Origin: Bacteroidetes bacterium QH_10_64_19
GTDB taxonomy: Bacteria > Bacteroidota > Rhodothermia > Rhodothermales > Salinibacteraceae
Direction: 5' to 3'
Length of the DNA: 7,334 bases
NCBI GenBank assembly: GCA_003023125.1
Contig: PXSY01000069.1
Span: 1-7,334, forward strand
Shown in pieces: positions 1-6,447 of this stretch. How positions within the stretch are numbered: the stretch's first letter is position 1; every line of letters starts with the position of its first letter. The translations under genes and the position numbers were made by a program. The notes below the pieces were generated by a model that worked only from the letters and a program-made list of their open reading frames with translations, had not been told where the DNA came from and did no database searches.

Positions 1-15
1 ATGCCGGATCACGTC

Positions 16-165
16 TCAGAGCCACTCGGCCAGCACGTGGCCGACCTGTTCAACTCCCTTCGCCAGGGTCGAGGCAGACGCTTCGATGAGAAATCGGGCG
101 CGCTCTTCAATCTCCAGGTCTTCGAAATTGTGGCGCACCTGGTCGTACGAATCGTCGGCGGACAT
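16..165 (-). CDS. Small hypothetical protein, 49 aa
   Basis: I do not recognise this protein. It begins MSADDSYDQV and ends HVLAEWL followed by TGA. It is short, acidic and predicted to be mostly helical, with no signal peptide or membrane segment. The middle (ERARFLIEASASTLAKGVEQVGHVL, paraphrased: an amphipathic helix rich in Ala, Glu and Leu) looks like real protein rather than a shadow frame. The ATG at 163-165 is the only usual start codon in the frame, because an in-frame TGA lies about 20 codons upstream. There is no Shine-Dalgarno sequence, as for the other genes here. It is divergent from rsgA, with a 121-bp gap that must carry both promoters; I see no convincing promoter motif there. 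A nearby GC-rich shadow frame on the same strand (9-236) is Arg/Ser-rich and less protein-like. The call rests on composition only. Confidence 0.45.
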   Translation of the reverse strand: MSADDSYDQVRHNFEDLEIEERARFLIEASASTLAKGVEQVGHVLAEWL

Positions 166-286
166 ATGAACGAGCGGTTTGAGGAACGATCTCGTTTGAA
201 ACGCTGCTTCAACATGAACCCGTCAAGGTCCATCACGTGGACGTATCGCGCGAACAGATGGTTTCCCCACAGGCCCCTACCCTTTC

Positions 287-1261
287 ATGGCTTCCTCGTC
301 TCCAGCGGCCAACCCCGACCCCACGCATCTCGAAGGGATCGTGACGAGCTCGACCGGCAGCTGGTACGACGTGCAGGTGGGCGACCGAACCATTCCTTCC
401 CGAATGCGCGGCAAATTTCGCCTTACGAAGGAGGACGTAACCAATCCGGTGGCCGTGGGCGACCGGGTCACCATCCGGCTGACGGAGGAAGACCAGACCG
501 GCTTTATCACGGAGATCCACGACCGTGCGAACAAGCTTAGCCGACGGGCGGCCGGGCCCCGGGACGGCCAGGAGCACATCCTGGTCGCCAACGTCGACCA
601 CATCTGGAGCGTGCAGGCCGTTCGGCTCCCGGCCCTAAATCCGCGGTTTCTCGACCGTCTGCTCGTCGCAGCCTCCGCTCATGACATTTCGGCAGGGCTC
701 ATCATCAACAAGATCGATCTTCTCACGGAGGCCAACAAGCCGGACGTGATGGATTTTCACCTCCGGTACGCCGACCTCGGCTACCCTGTGCTCACCACCA
801 GTGCGACAGAAGGGCACGGCCTCGATCGGCTCTGCGACGCCTTTGAGGGACAGATCAACGCCGTCACCGGCCCATCCGGGGCCGGCAAGTCGACCCTCCT
901 GAACGCCCTCGAGCCGGACCTCGACCTGCGAACGGGAAGCGTGAGTCGGAAAACGAAGAAGGGCACGCACACAACGACCCACGCCGAACTTCATCCCTTG
1001 TCGAATGGGGGCTACGTGATCGACACGCCGGGGCTCCGAGAGTTTGGGGTGCGGGACGTGCACCCGAAAGACCTTGCTCACTACTTTCCCGATCTCGCCC
1101 CGCACGTCAACGCCTGCCAGTTCGACGACTGCACCCACGACCATGAGCCCAACTGCGCCGTCAAGGCGGCCGTAGAGCGGGGCAACGTGCATCGGGAGCG
1201 CCACGAAAGTTACCTGCGCATCCTAGCGTCGCTGCAGGACGAGCACGAGCCGGAATATTGA
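287..1261 (+). CDS. rsgA: Ribosome small subunit-dependent GTPase A
   Basis: RsgA (YjeQ/YloQ) is a GTPase that binds the 30S subunit late in assembly, tests the decoding centre and releases RbfA on GTP hydrolysis. The 324-residue length is normal for the family. The N-terminal OB-fold covers about residues 14-80. The G domain is circularly permuted, so the G4 motif NKID (141-144) comes before the P-loop GPSGAGKS (195-202), the switch segment KKGTHTT (224-230) and the G3 motif DTPG (246-249). The C-terminal zinc site is present as Cys277, Cys282, His284 and Cys290, in the CTHDHEPNC context typical of the family. The ATG at 287 is the first in frame and leaves a 13-residue low-complexity tail before the OB-fold. 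No Shine-Dalgarno sequence precedes it; the flank is pyrimidine-rich. The gene converges with topA across a repeat-bearing gap of 115 bp. All key residues are intact. Confidence 0.97.
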   Translation: MASSSPAANPDPTHLEGIVTSSTGSWYDVQVGDRTIPSRMRGKFRLTKEDVTNPVAVGDRVTIRLTEEDQTGFITEIHDRANKLSRRAAGPRDGQEHILVANVDHIWSVQAVRLPALNPRFLDRLLVAASAHDISAGLIINKIDLLTEANKPDVMDFHLRYADLGYPVLTTSATEGHGLDRLCDAFEGQINAVTGPSGAGKSTLLNALEPDLDLRTGSVSRKTKKGTHTTTHAELHPLSNGGYVIDTPGLREFGVRDVHPKDLAHYFPDLAPHVNACQFDDCTHDHEPNCAVKAAVERGNVHRERHESYLRILASLQDEHEPEY

Positions 1262-1320
1262 TGCGTGATACGTGAAACGTGGGAGACAGCAATCACGCAT
1301 CACGTATCACGTTCCACGAG
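1262..1320. repeat. Inverted array of 7-bp repeats
   Basis: Three head-to-tail heptamers of the form NNCGTGA occupy 1262-1282 (TGCGTGA, TACGTGA, AACGTGG). A 10-bp spacer follows, then four heptamers of the complementary form TCACGNN at 1293-1320 (TCACGCA, TCACGTA, TCACGTT, CCACGAG). The two arms can fold into a roughly 21-bp imperfect stem with a 10-base loop. It lies between the convergent ends of rsgA and topA, starting on the base after the rsgA stop. There is no T-run after either arm, so a classical intrinsic terminator is not supported. It could still act as a transcription or mRNA 3'-end barrier, or be a dispersed intergenic repeat element. The remaining 1321-1376 has nothing I recognise. 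Confidence 0.8.
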
Positions 1321-1376
1321 CCAGCCAGCACGACCCTCTATCCAAGGGATCGCTCCGTTCTCGCTTCTTTATTCGT

Positions 1377-3959
1377 CTACCCCCGTACCTTCTGCGTCGC
1401 TTCGTCGCCCTTATCCGCCAATAGGTCGAGGGCCTCATCCATCGTCACGGCGTCGATGGACTGGTCGTCTTTGAGGGACGCGTTGGTGCCGTCGTGCTTG
1501 ACGTACGGCCCGTAGCGGCCATTCCACACCTCCACGGGCTCTTCGGTCTCGGGATGGGGGCCCAGAACCCGGTCCGGCTCGTTACGGGACTCCTTCCGCT
1601 GAATGAGTTCGACGGCCCGCTCCAGCCCCACCTCCAGCACGTCGTCCTCCTGCTGCAGCGAGGCAAACGTGTCTTCGTGACGCACGTAGGGCCCGTAGCG
1701 CCCAATGTCGGCCTCAATCTCGTTGCCGGTCTCGGGATGCTCGCCCAGCGTGCGGGGCAGACTAATGATCTTAAGGCCGAGGTCAAAGTCGACATCCTCC
1801 GGCTCTACGTCCGGCGGCAGGGAGACGCGCTTCGGATCGTCCTCCTCCTCGTCCCCGAGCTGAACGTACGGCCCGTACGGACCGGACTTGAGAAGGACTG
1901 GCAGGTTGGCCTCTGGATGGATGCCGAGTACCCGGTCGCCCTTGTTCGCCTCCGCCAGAATGGATTCCAGGCGCTCCTCTGTGGCCTCGCCTGGCGTTAG
2001 ATCATCCGGGACGGAGGCCGTGACTGTGGACCCGTTCAGCTCTCCCTCTATGTACGGGCCATACTGGCCGACGCGCACCACGTAGTCGCCCCACTGGTCG
2101 GGAAAAGAGATCGCACTGATCTCTTGAGGATCAAGTTCGTCGAGGCCCTCCTCAACGAGCGGCTCGATGCCCTCGTCCCCTTTGTAGAAGCCATGCAGGT
2201 AGGGGGTCGGCTCTGTCCGCCCCCGAGCAATGTCGTCGAGCACCTCCTCCATCTCCGCCGTGAAGTTCACGTCGACCAGGGGTTCGAACTGGGTCTCCAT
2301 GAGGTTATTCGTGGCGAAGGCCGTGAAGGTGGGCACGAGCGCACTGCCCTGCTTTCGCACGTAGTCGCGCTTCTGGATGGTGCCGATGATGGAGGCGTAC
2401 GTGGAGGGTCGCCCAATGCCCTCGTCCTCGAGCGTCTCGACCAGGGATGCTTCGGTGTAACGGGAGGGCGGCTCAGTCTCGTGCCCAATCGGCTCGACGG
2501 ACTGGACGTGGAATCCGTCCTCCGAGGGGTCCGCGGCGGACGTCTCTCCAATGTCGAGCGGCGGCAGCGGACGCTCGCGGCTCCGCAGGGCTGCCTCCGG
2601 ATCGTCGCTGCCCTCCACCAGCACCCGGAAGAACCCGGGGAAGTCGATGCGCTTGCCGGAGGCCCGGAAGCGCGCCACATTCCCGTCCACCTCAGCGTCG
2701 AAGTACACGTTGATGTATCGCACCTTCGCGTCTGCCATCTGGGTGGCGAGGGTTCGCTTCCAGATGAGATCGTAGAGCGCCGCCTCGATGCCGCTGAGGC
2801 CGAGCTCGTCCTTCGTTTGCATGTCGGATCCGGCGGGCCGGATGGCCTCGTGGGCCTCCTGGGCGCTGTCCGAGGAGCTGTACTGGCGCACCCCGTCGCT
2901 CAGATAGTCGTCCCCATACCGCTGGGCCACCGTGCGGCGCGCCCCCTTCACCGCCTCGGACGAGAGGTTCGTCGAGTCGGTGCGCATGTAGGTGATGTAG
3001 CCATTCTCGTAGAGCGACTGGGCGACGCTCATTGTCCGGCTCGACGAGAGGTTCAGCTTCCGGTTGGCCTCCTGCTGGAGCGTGGAGGTGATGAAGGGCG
3101 CGAACGGCGACTTGGTGCGGGTACGCTCCTTAATGTCGGCGATGCGCCAGGTCGTCTCCGGCAATTGCTCCGCCAGCGCCGTCGCCTGCTCTTCGTCGAG
3201 CAGCACCACGTCCTCCCCCTCGGTCAGCGACTCCTTGAGACGGCCGGTGTCTTCGTCGAAGTCGCGGCCCGCAGCGAGGCGCACCTCGTTCAGGTGCGTC
3301 ATTTCGGTTTCCATGCCGATGCCCTCCTTCGCCAGCTGGGCCTCCAGGTCCCAGTACGTGGCCGGCACGAACGTGATGCGCTCTCTTTCCTTCTGCACCA
3401 GAAGGCGCACCGCCACGCTCTGCACCCGGCCTGCGGAAAGCTTCGGCTTGATTTTTCGCCAGAGCAGGGGCGAGATCGAATAGCCGACGAGACGATCGAG
3501 GATGCGGCGCGTCTGCTGTGCCTCCCCCAGATGATCGTCGATATCCCGCGTGTCATCCAGGGCCTGCTCGATGGCATCTTCCGTAATCTCATGGAAGACC
3601 ATGCGCTCGACCGGCACGTCTGGATTCAACAGATCCACGAGGTGCCACCCGATGGATTCGCCCTCCCGATCTTCGTCTGTCGCGATGTAGAGCAAATCGG
3701 TGTTGGCGATGGCCGTCCTCAGGTCGCGGACGACTTCTTTTTTGTTCGGCGGCACCACGTAGAGCGGCTCGAAGCCATTGGTGACCTTCACGCCGAGCCG
3801 GGCCCAATCCTCATCCTCGTGCTCCGCAGGAATTTGATCGGCCGACGCCGGAAGGTCACGGATGTGTCCCATGCTAGCCTCGACCTGAAAGCCGTCCGGC
3901 AGAAACTCGCGAATCGTCCGCGCTTTCGTCGGCGATTCAACGACAACCAAATGCTTCAT
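1377..3959 (-). CDS. topA: DNA topoisomerase I (type IA)
   Basis: TopA relaxes negatively supercoiled DNA by passing one strand through a transient break held on a tyrosine. The protein has 860 residues. The Toprim domain fills about 1-120, with Glu8 in VVVESP and the metal-binding DEDRE at 95-99. The catalytic domain carries KLSAGRVQSVAVR (173-185), the active-site YITYMRTDS (321-329; catalytic Tyr324 and Arg326), HEAIRP (370-375) and GIGRPSTYA (514-522). After about residue 620 there are four C-terminal repeats, each marked by YGPY (633, 695, 755, 816), in place of four-cysteine zinc fingers. I chose the ATG at 3959 because MKHLVVVESP matches the family N-terminus; an upstream in-frame ATG at 4079 would add 40 Arg/Ala-rich residues unlike the family. 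The protein is strongly acidic (for example GDEEEDD near 702), in line with a halophile. No Shine-Dalgarno sequence is visible. Confidence 0.97.
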   Translation of the reverse strand: MKHLVVVESPTKARTIREFLPDGFQVEASMGHIRDLPASADQIPAEHEDEDWARLGVKVTNGFEPLYVVPPNKKEVVRDLRTAIANTDLLYIATDEDREGESIGWHLVDLLNPDVPVERMVFHEITEDAIEQALDDTRDIDDHLGEAQQTRRILDRLVGYSISPLLWRKIKPKLSAGRVQSVAVRLLVQKERERITFVPATYWDLEAQLAKEGIGMETEMTHLNEVRLAAGRDFDEDTGRLKESLTEGEDVVLLDEEQATALAEQLPETTWRIADIKERTRTKSPFAPFITSTLQQEANRKLNLSSSRTMSVAQSLYENGYITYMRTDSTNLSSEAVKGARRTVAQRYGDDYLSDGVRQYSSSDSAQEAHEAIRPAGSDMQTKDELGLSGIEAALYDLIWKRTLATQMADAKVRYINVYFDAEVDGNVARFRASGKRIDFPGFFRVLVEGSDDPEAALRSRERPLPPLDIGETSAADPSEDGFHVQSVEPIGHETEPPSRYTEASLVETLEDEGIGRPSTYASIIGTIQKRDYVRKQGSALVPTFTAFATNNLMETQFEPLVDVNFTAEMEEVLDDIARGRTEPTPYLHGFYKGDEGIEPLVEEGLDELDPQEISAISFPDQWGDYVVRVGQYGPYIEGELNGSTVTASVPDDLTPGEATEERLESILAEANKGDRVLGIHPEANLPVLLKSGPYGPYVQLGDEEEDDPKRVSLPPDVEPEDVDFDLGLKIISLPRTLGEHPETGNEIEADIGRYGPYVRHEDTFASLQQEDDVLEVGLERAVELIQRKESRNEPDRVLGPHPETEEPVEVWNGRYGPYVKHDGTNASLKDDQSIDAVTMDEALDLLADKGDEATQKVRG

Positions 3960-4023
3960 AGAGGCGAGATCAGTAACTGATGCGACAAAAAGAGCGCCGG
4001 GCAGCAAGAGAGGAGACGCGGCG

Positions 4024-4135
4024 GCTCGCCCAGCGAGCGTGGCTCGATAATCACGCCTGCTGTAGGCGGGTCGTTCCAAAGATCTGTGTGACCGATCTGT
4101 TTTGTCTTCAGGGTGCTACGCGGAGCTGGCTCCGC
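4024..4135 (-). other. Hairpin-rich region upstream of topA
   Basis: Three short inverted repeats lie between topA and dps. The first, 4024-4038, is GCTCGC/GCGAGC with a 3-base loop and a perfect 6-bp stem. The second, 4054-4068, is CGCCT/AGGCG with a 5-base loop. The third, 4120-4135, is GCGGAG/CTCCGC with a 4-base loop. A direct repeat GATCTGT occurs at 4081-4087 and 4094-4100. The topA promoter must lie in this 282-bp gap or the gene must be read through from dps; I could not pick a convincing -10/-35 pair. The hairpins could be leader-RNA structures or supercoiling-sensitive DNA, but their function is inferred only from position and short stems of this kind also arise by chance in GC-rich DNA. 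Confidence 0.4.
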
Positions 4136-4158
4136 CCACCGAGGTTCGATGACACAGC

Positions 4159-4193
4159 GAAGCCCGACACCGGCCGGACCGGCGTCGGGCTTC
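4159..4193 (-). terminator. Terminator-like hairpin downstream of dps
   Basis: A 15-bp stem (4159-4173 with 4179-4193) closes on a 5-base loop about 50 bases past the dps stop. One position (4169/4183) is a mismatch on the plus-strand RNA but a G-U wobble on the minus-strand RNA, which favours use by dps. The stem is very GC-rich. No clear U-run follows on the minus strand (GCTGTGTCAT comes next), so termination may be weak or depend on other factors. Nothing else upstream of topA has a stem this long. Confidence 0.65.
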
Positions 4194-4241
4194 AGGACTC
4201 ATTTCAGCCGCTGGGGGCCGAGATTAAAGATGGAATGCAGG

Positions 4242-4823
4242 TTAGGACCCATCTCCATTCGGGCGACCAAGCTCCAGGCTGTCCTCGCCCAGGAAGTGAT
4301 CGAGGTGATGGGCTCGATCCTCCACCTTGGTCAGCACCTTCTTCAGTTCTCGCTCCGTGCCCGGATCTCCGAGGTCCTGCGCCTGCGAGATCGTGTCTCG
4401 AAGGAACTCCGCAAGGGTTCGCTCGGCGTTGAGGTCGTGCTGAAGCATCTGCCGGATGCGGTACGTGCCCTCCGGCTCGTGCTCTACATGGGACAGCTCC
4501 GCCTGAGCGTCCGGCGCACTCGTCGGGATGCCACCGAGGGCCGTGACGCGCTCGGCCACGCGGTCGAGGTATTTGTGGACCTCCTCGTAGCTCTCTTCGA
4601 GAAAGACGTGGAGATCGTTGAACTGCGGTCCCTCTACGAGCCAGTGGTGCTTCTGGTACTGATGGTAGAGCGTCCAGAGCGTGCACTGGATCTCGTCAAG
4701 CTTCGGAATCAGTTGCTCAGCGACCTCCTCGCCAAGCCCAATGGGATTCTCCTCAATCATTTGCTGGGGACGCCACGGTTCGCCGTGAGCAGTGTCGGAT
4801 TCCTTCGTCTTAGTTGTAGGCAT
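4242..4823 (-). CDS. dps: Dps family ferritin-like DNA-protection protein
   Basis: Dps proteins assemble into 12-subunit shells that oxidise ferrous iron with hydrogen peroxide, store the ferric mineral and, in some species, bind DNA. The 193-residue sequence has the characteristic ferroxidase signature. His60 (in KHHWLVEGP), His72 (NDLHVF), Glu76, Asp87 and Glu91 (DRVAERV) are spaced exactly as His51, His63, Asp67, Asp78 and Glu82 of E. coli Dps, with Glu in place of Asp67. The rest is helical, ending in a long acidic and His-containing helix (DRAHHLDHFLGED, 169-181). The N-terminus has a hydrophilic tail of about 25 residues with three Lys and one Arg, which in other Dps proteins can contact DNA; that role is inference here. 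It is monocistronic in appearance: a candidate promoter lies just upstream and a strong hairpin lies downstream. No Shine-Dalgarno sequence is seen. Confidence 0.95.
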   Translation of the reverse strand: MPTTKTKESDTAHGEPWRPQQMIEENPIGLGEEVAEQLIPKLDEIQCTLWTLYHQYQKHHWLVEGPQFNDLHVFLEESYEEVHKYLDRVAERVTALGGIPTSAPDAQAELSHVEHEPEGTYRIRQMLQHDLNAERTLAEFLRDTISQAQDLGDPGTERELKKVLTKVEDRAHHLDHFLGEDSLELGRPNGDGS

Positions 4824-4837
4824 ACCGGTCGGAGTGT

Positions 4838-4866
4838 GGTTTATTCAAAGGAAGAGGCCGTGTCAA
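4838..4866 (-). promoter_or_regulatory. Candidate sigma70-type promoter of dps
   Basis: On the minus strand a perfect TTGACA (4861-4866) is followed after 17 bp by TAAACC (4838-4843), a weak -10 match. Transcription from here would start only about 8 bases before the dps ATG at 4823, giving a nearly leaderless mRNA. An overlapping TTCCTTTG (one mismatch from the Bacteroidota -7 element TAnnTTTG) lies within the spacer, but no suitably spaced -33 TTG accompanies it. The perfect -35 and the position are the support; the start site is not known. Confidence 0.35.
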
Positions 4867-5109
4867 AGGGGTGTCAGCCCGTCATCAGATTCCGACGACA
4901 AACTGACGGTATCTTCGCTGAAGGCGACAAAAATCGGCAGTTTAGCGGTACCATAGCATAGCACAAATCCAATGCCAGGCCGGGGATAACCAACTGCCAG
5001 TTCCATGTTCGTAACGGGAAGCCGGGCGTGGGAGATTCATTCACCGGCATCTCCAAAACGTCCCCAAGCTCGCGTGCGTTTTTCGGTCTACGTCGGATCG
5101 GGCGTTCGC
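4867..5109. other. Intergenic region between dps and the broken dehydrogenase gene
   Basis: This AT-richer stretch contains no convincing gene. The only visible structures are an 11-base odd palindrome AACTGCCAGTT near 4990, a tandem ATAGC next to GGTACC near 4948-4960, and a run of T near 5081. A 60-codon minus-strand frame (4874-5056) has no recognisable protein features. I saw no good terminator for the dehydrogenase transcript entering from the right. Confidence 0.5.
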
Positions 5110-6236
5110 CTACGTAAACGCGTTCTCCCCCGTCACGTCCTCTCCTACGACGAGAGTGTGCACTTCGTGAGTCCCCTCGTAGGTGATCACGCTCTCGAGA
5201 TTATTCATGTGCCGCATGACCGGATACATGCTGGTCACCCCGTTCCCGCCCAGCACTTGGCGCGCCGACCGGGCCACCTCCAGCGCCGTCTCGCAGTTGT
5301 TGCGCTTGGCGAGAGACACCTGCTGGGGCCGCATGTCGCCGGCATCCTTGAGGGTGCCGAGGCGCCAGTTCAGGAGCTGGGCCTTCGTGATCTCCTGTAC
5401 CATCTCCACGAGGCGCTCCTGCATGAGTTGGAAGCCCCCGATGGGCTGGCCGAACTGCTCCCGGTTCTGAGCGTGCTGACGGGCGGCATCATAGCACGCC
5501 ATGGCCGCCCCGATGGTGCCCCAGCAGATGCCGTACCGGGCCTGGGTGAGGCAGGAAAGCGGCGCCCCAAGCCCCTCGGCCGCCGGCAGGCGGTGGGCCT
5601 CCGACACCCGCACGTCATCGAGGACGACCTCACTCGTGATCGCCGCACGCAGCGACCAGGTATTGTCGATGGACGGCGTGGACACACCCTCCCGGTCTGT
5701 CTCCACCAGAAAGCCCCGGATCGTGTCGTTCCTATCTTTTGCCCAAATCACCGCTACATCCGCGATGGTAGCGTTGGTGGACCACCGCTTGTGGCCGTTC
5801 AGCACCCAGGCGTCCCCGTCCCGTCGAGCACGGGTCTGCAGGGCCGACGGATTCGACCCGACGTCTGGCTCGGTAAGGCCGAAGCGAGACGGATCGCCCT
5901 GGGCCTGTGCGGGGCCGGCAAGTGCATCATTAGGCCGTAGGCGATGTTGCTTTTTCCCCCGCCGCCATACTCGGACGGAAGGGTGGGTCCCAGCAGTCCG
6001 TGCTTCGCGAACGCCGGAATGAGGTGCCGCGGAAACTCGGCCCGCTGGGCGTGCTCTTCAATGATGGGCACCACCTCGTCCGTCACGAACGCGCGGACCT
6101 GATCCCGAACCGTCCTGGCCCCTTCGGGCAGGAGATCATCCAGGTCGTAATAATCTGGGGCGTCAAAGGCCTCTGGCATCCACGTGTCGGACGCAGGCGT
6201 AGCGGCGATCGTATCGGTCGGGACGGGGTCGGCCAT
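5110..6236 (-). pseudogene. gcdH: Glutaryl-CoA dehydrogenase-like acyl-CoA dehydrogenase, disrupted by deletion and frameshift
   Basis: Glutaryl-CoA dehydrogenase is an FAD enzyme that oxidises and decarboxylates glutaryl-CoA to crotonyl-CoA in lysine and tryptophan breakdown. The N-terminal piece (6236 down to about 5923) reads well through LLGPTLPSEYGGGGKSNIAYGLMM (residues about 81-104, split here by family landmarks). It then leaves the family and stops at 5799. The C-terminal piece lies in another frame, resuming at FGLTEPDVGSNP (from 5883) and running to the stop at 5110-5112. It keeps LSCLTQARYGICWG, REQFGQPIGGFQLMQ and the catalytic-base context TYEGTHEVHTL (Glu at about 5176-5178). 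Between YGLMM and FGLTEP only 41 nt are present, where I expect about 45-50 codons from remembered homologues. The 41 nt shift the frame and derive from the neighbouring barrel gene. The missing part covers a core helix region, so neither piece should be active. Start ATG 6236 fits the family, with a Pro/Thr-rich tail. Confidence 0.88.
5875..5922 (-). repeat. 48-bp inverted copy of the barrel-gene signal region inside the dehydrogenase
   Basis: Read on the minus strand, this block equals 6496-6543 of the plus strand at 47 of 48 positions; the single difference is at 5897 versus 6521. It fills the place where the dehydrogenase lacks its middle segment. The last bases (TTCGGCCTT, the codons for Phe-Gly-Leu of FGLTEP) are also expected in the native dehydrogenase, so they form the microhomology at that junction. 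In the frame used by the C-terminal piece the block reads LAGPAQAQGDPSRFGL, the barrel protein's signal-cleavage region with Asp25 changed to Gly. Confidence 0.93.
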
Positions 6237-6333
6237 GGATGGGGGACAAAGTGAGCGAATAGAGAATCGGACGAGGCCCGGCGGGTCATCCCCGCGAGGC
6301 CACTCCTCAGTTGATGATTGGCACGCGGAGATG

Positions 6334-6364
6334 TACGTTCCGAATGGCGGACTTTCGGTACGGA
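6334..6364. other. Imperfect inverted repeat between divergent genes
   Basis: Arms of 11 bases (TACGTTCCGAA and TTCGGTACGGA) match as an inverted repeat at 9 of 11 positions with a 9-base spacer. It sits in the 211-bp gap between the disrupted dehydrogenase (minus) and the barrel gene (plus). It could be an operator or hairpin, but there is no second copy in the window to support it. Confidence 0.25.
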
Positions 6365-6379
6365 CAGCTACTCGAAGTT

Positions 6380-6409
6380 TTGTGACGACAATGTCACGTC
6401 TGCTACGAT
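6380..6409 (+). promoter_or_regulatory. Candidate promoter with overlapping dyad, upstream of barrel gene
   Basis: TTGTGA (6380-6385) and TACGAT (6404-6409) are separated by 18 bp and resemble -35 and -10 elements (4 of 6 matches each). They would give a leader of about 30 bases before the ATG at 6448. A perfect dyad GTGAC-N6-GTCAC (6382-6396) overlaps the -35 and spacer, where a repressor could block polymerase. The spacing does not fit a Crp site. This is weak motif evidence without experimental support. Confidence 0.35.
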
Positions 6410-6447
6410 TCCACTTTCCCCTTGATTCTGCACGCTCCTTGATTTTT

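Noticed and set aside
1262..1320. A CRISPR array at the heptamer repeats
   Set aside because: The units are only 7 bp, directly abutting and inverted; there are no spacers and no cas genes.
2124..3980. A 618-codon open frame on the plus strand opposite topA
   Set aside because: It lies fully antisense to a certain topA, has a His/Arg/Leu-rich composition typical of a complement shadow, and shows no known motif.
3960..4079. A 40-residue N-terminal extension of TopA from an upstream ATG
   Set aside because: The family starts at the MKHLVVVESP position; the extension is Arg/Ala-rich and overlaps the hairpin region.
4874..5056. A 60-codon minus-strand frame between dps and the dehydrogenase
   Set aside because: Mixed composition with no motif, no promoter and a position in the dps upstream region; likely random.
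5005..5940. A 311-codon plus-strand frame opposite the dehydrogenase
   Set aside because: It mirrors the dehydrogenase codons and has shadow-like Arg/Pro/His content; no domain is recognisable.
6382..6396. A Crp-type binding site upstream of the barrel gene
   Set aside because: TGTGA and TCAC are present, but the spacer is 8 rather than 6 bases and the last consensus base is missing.
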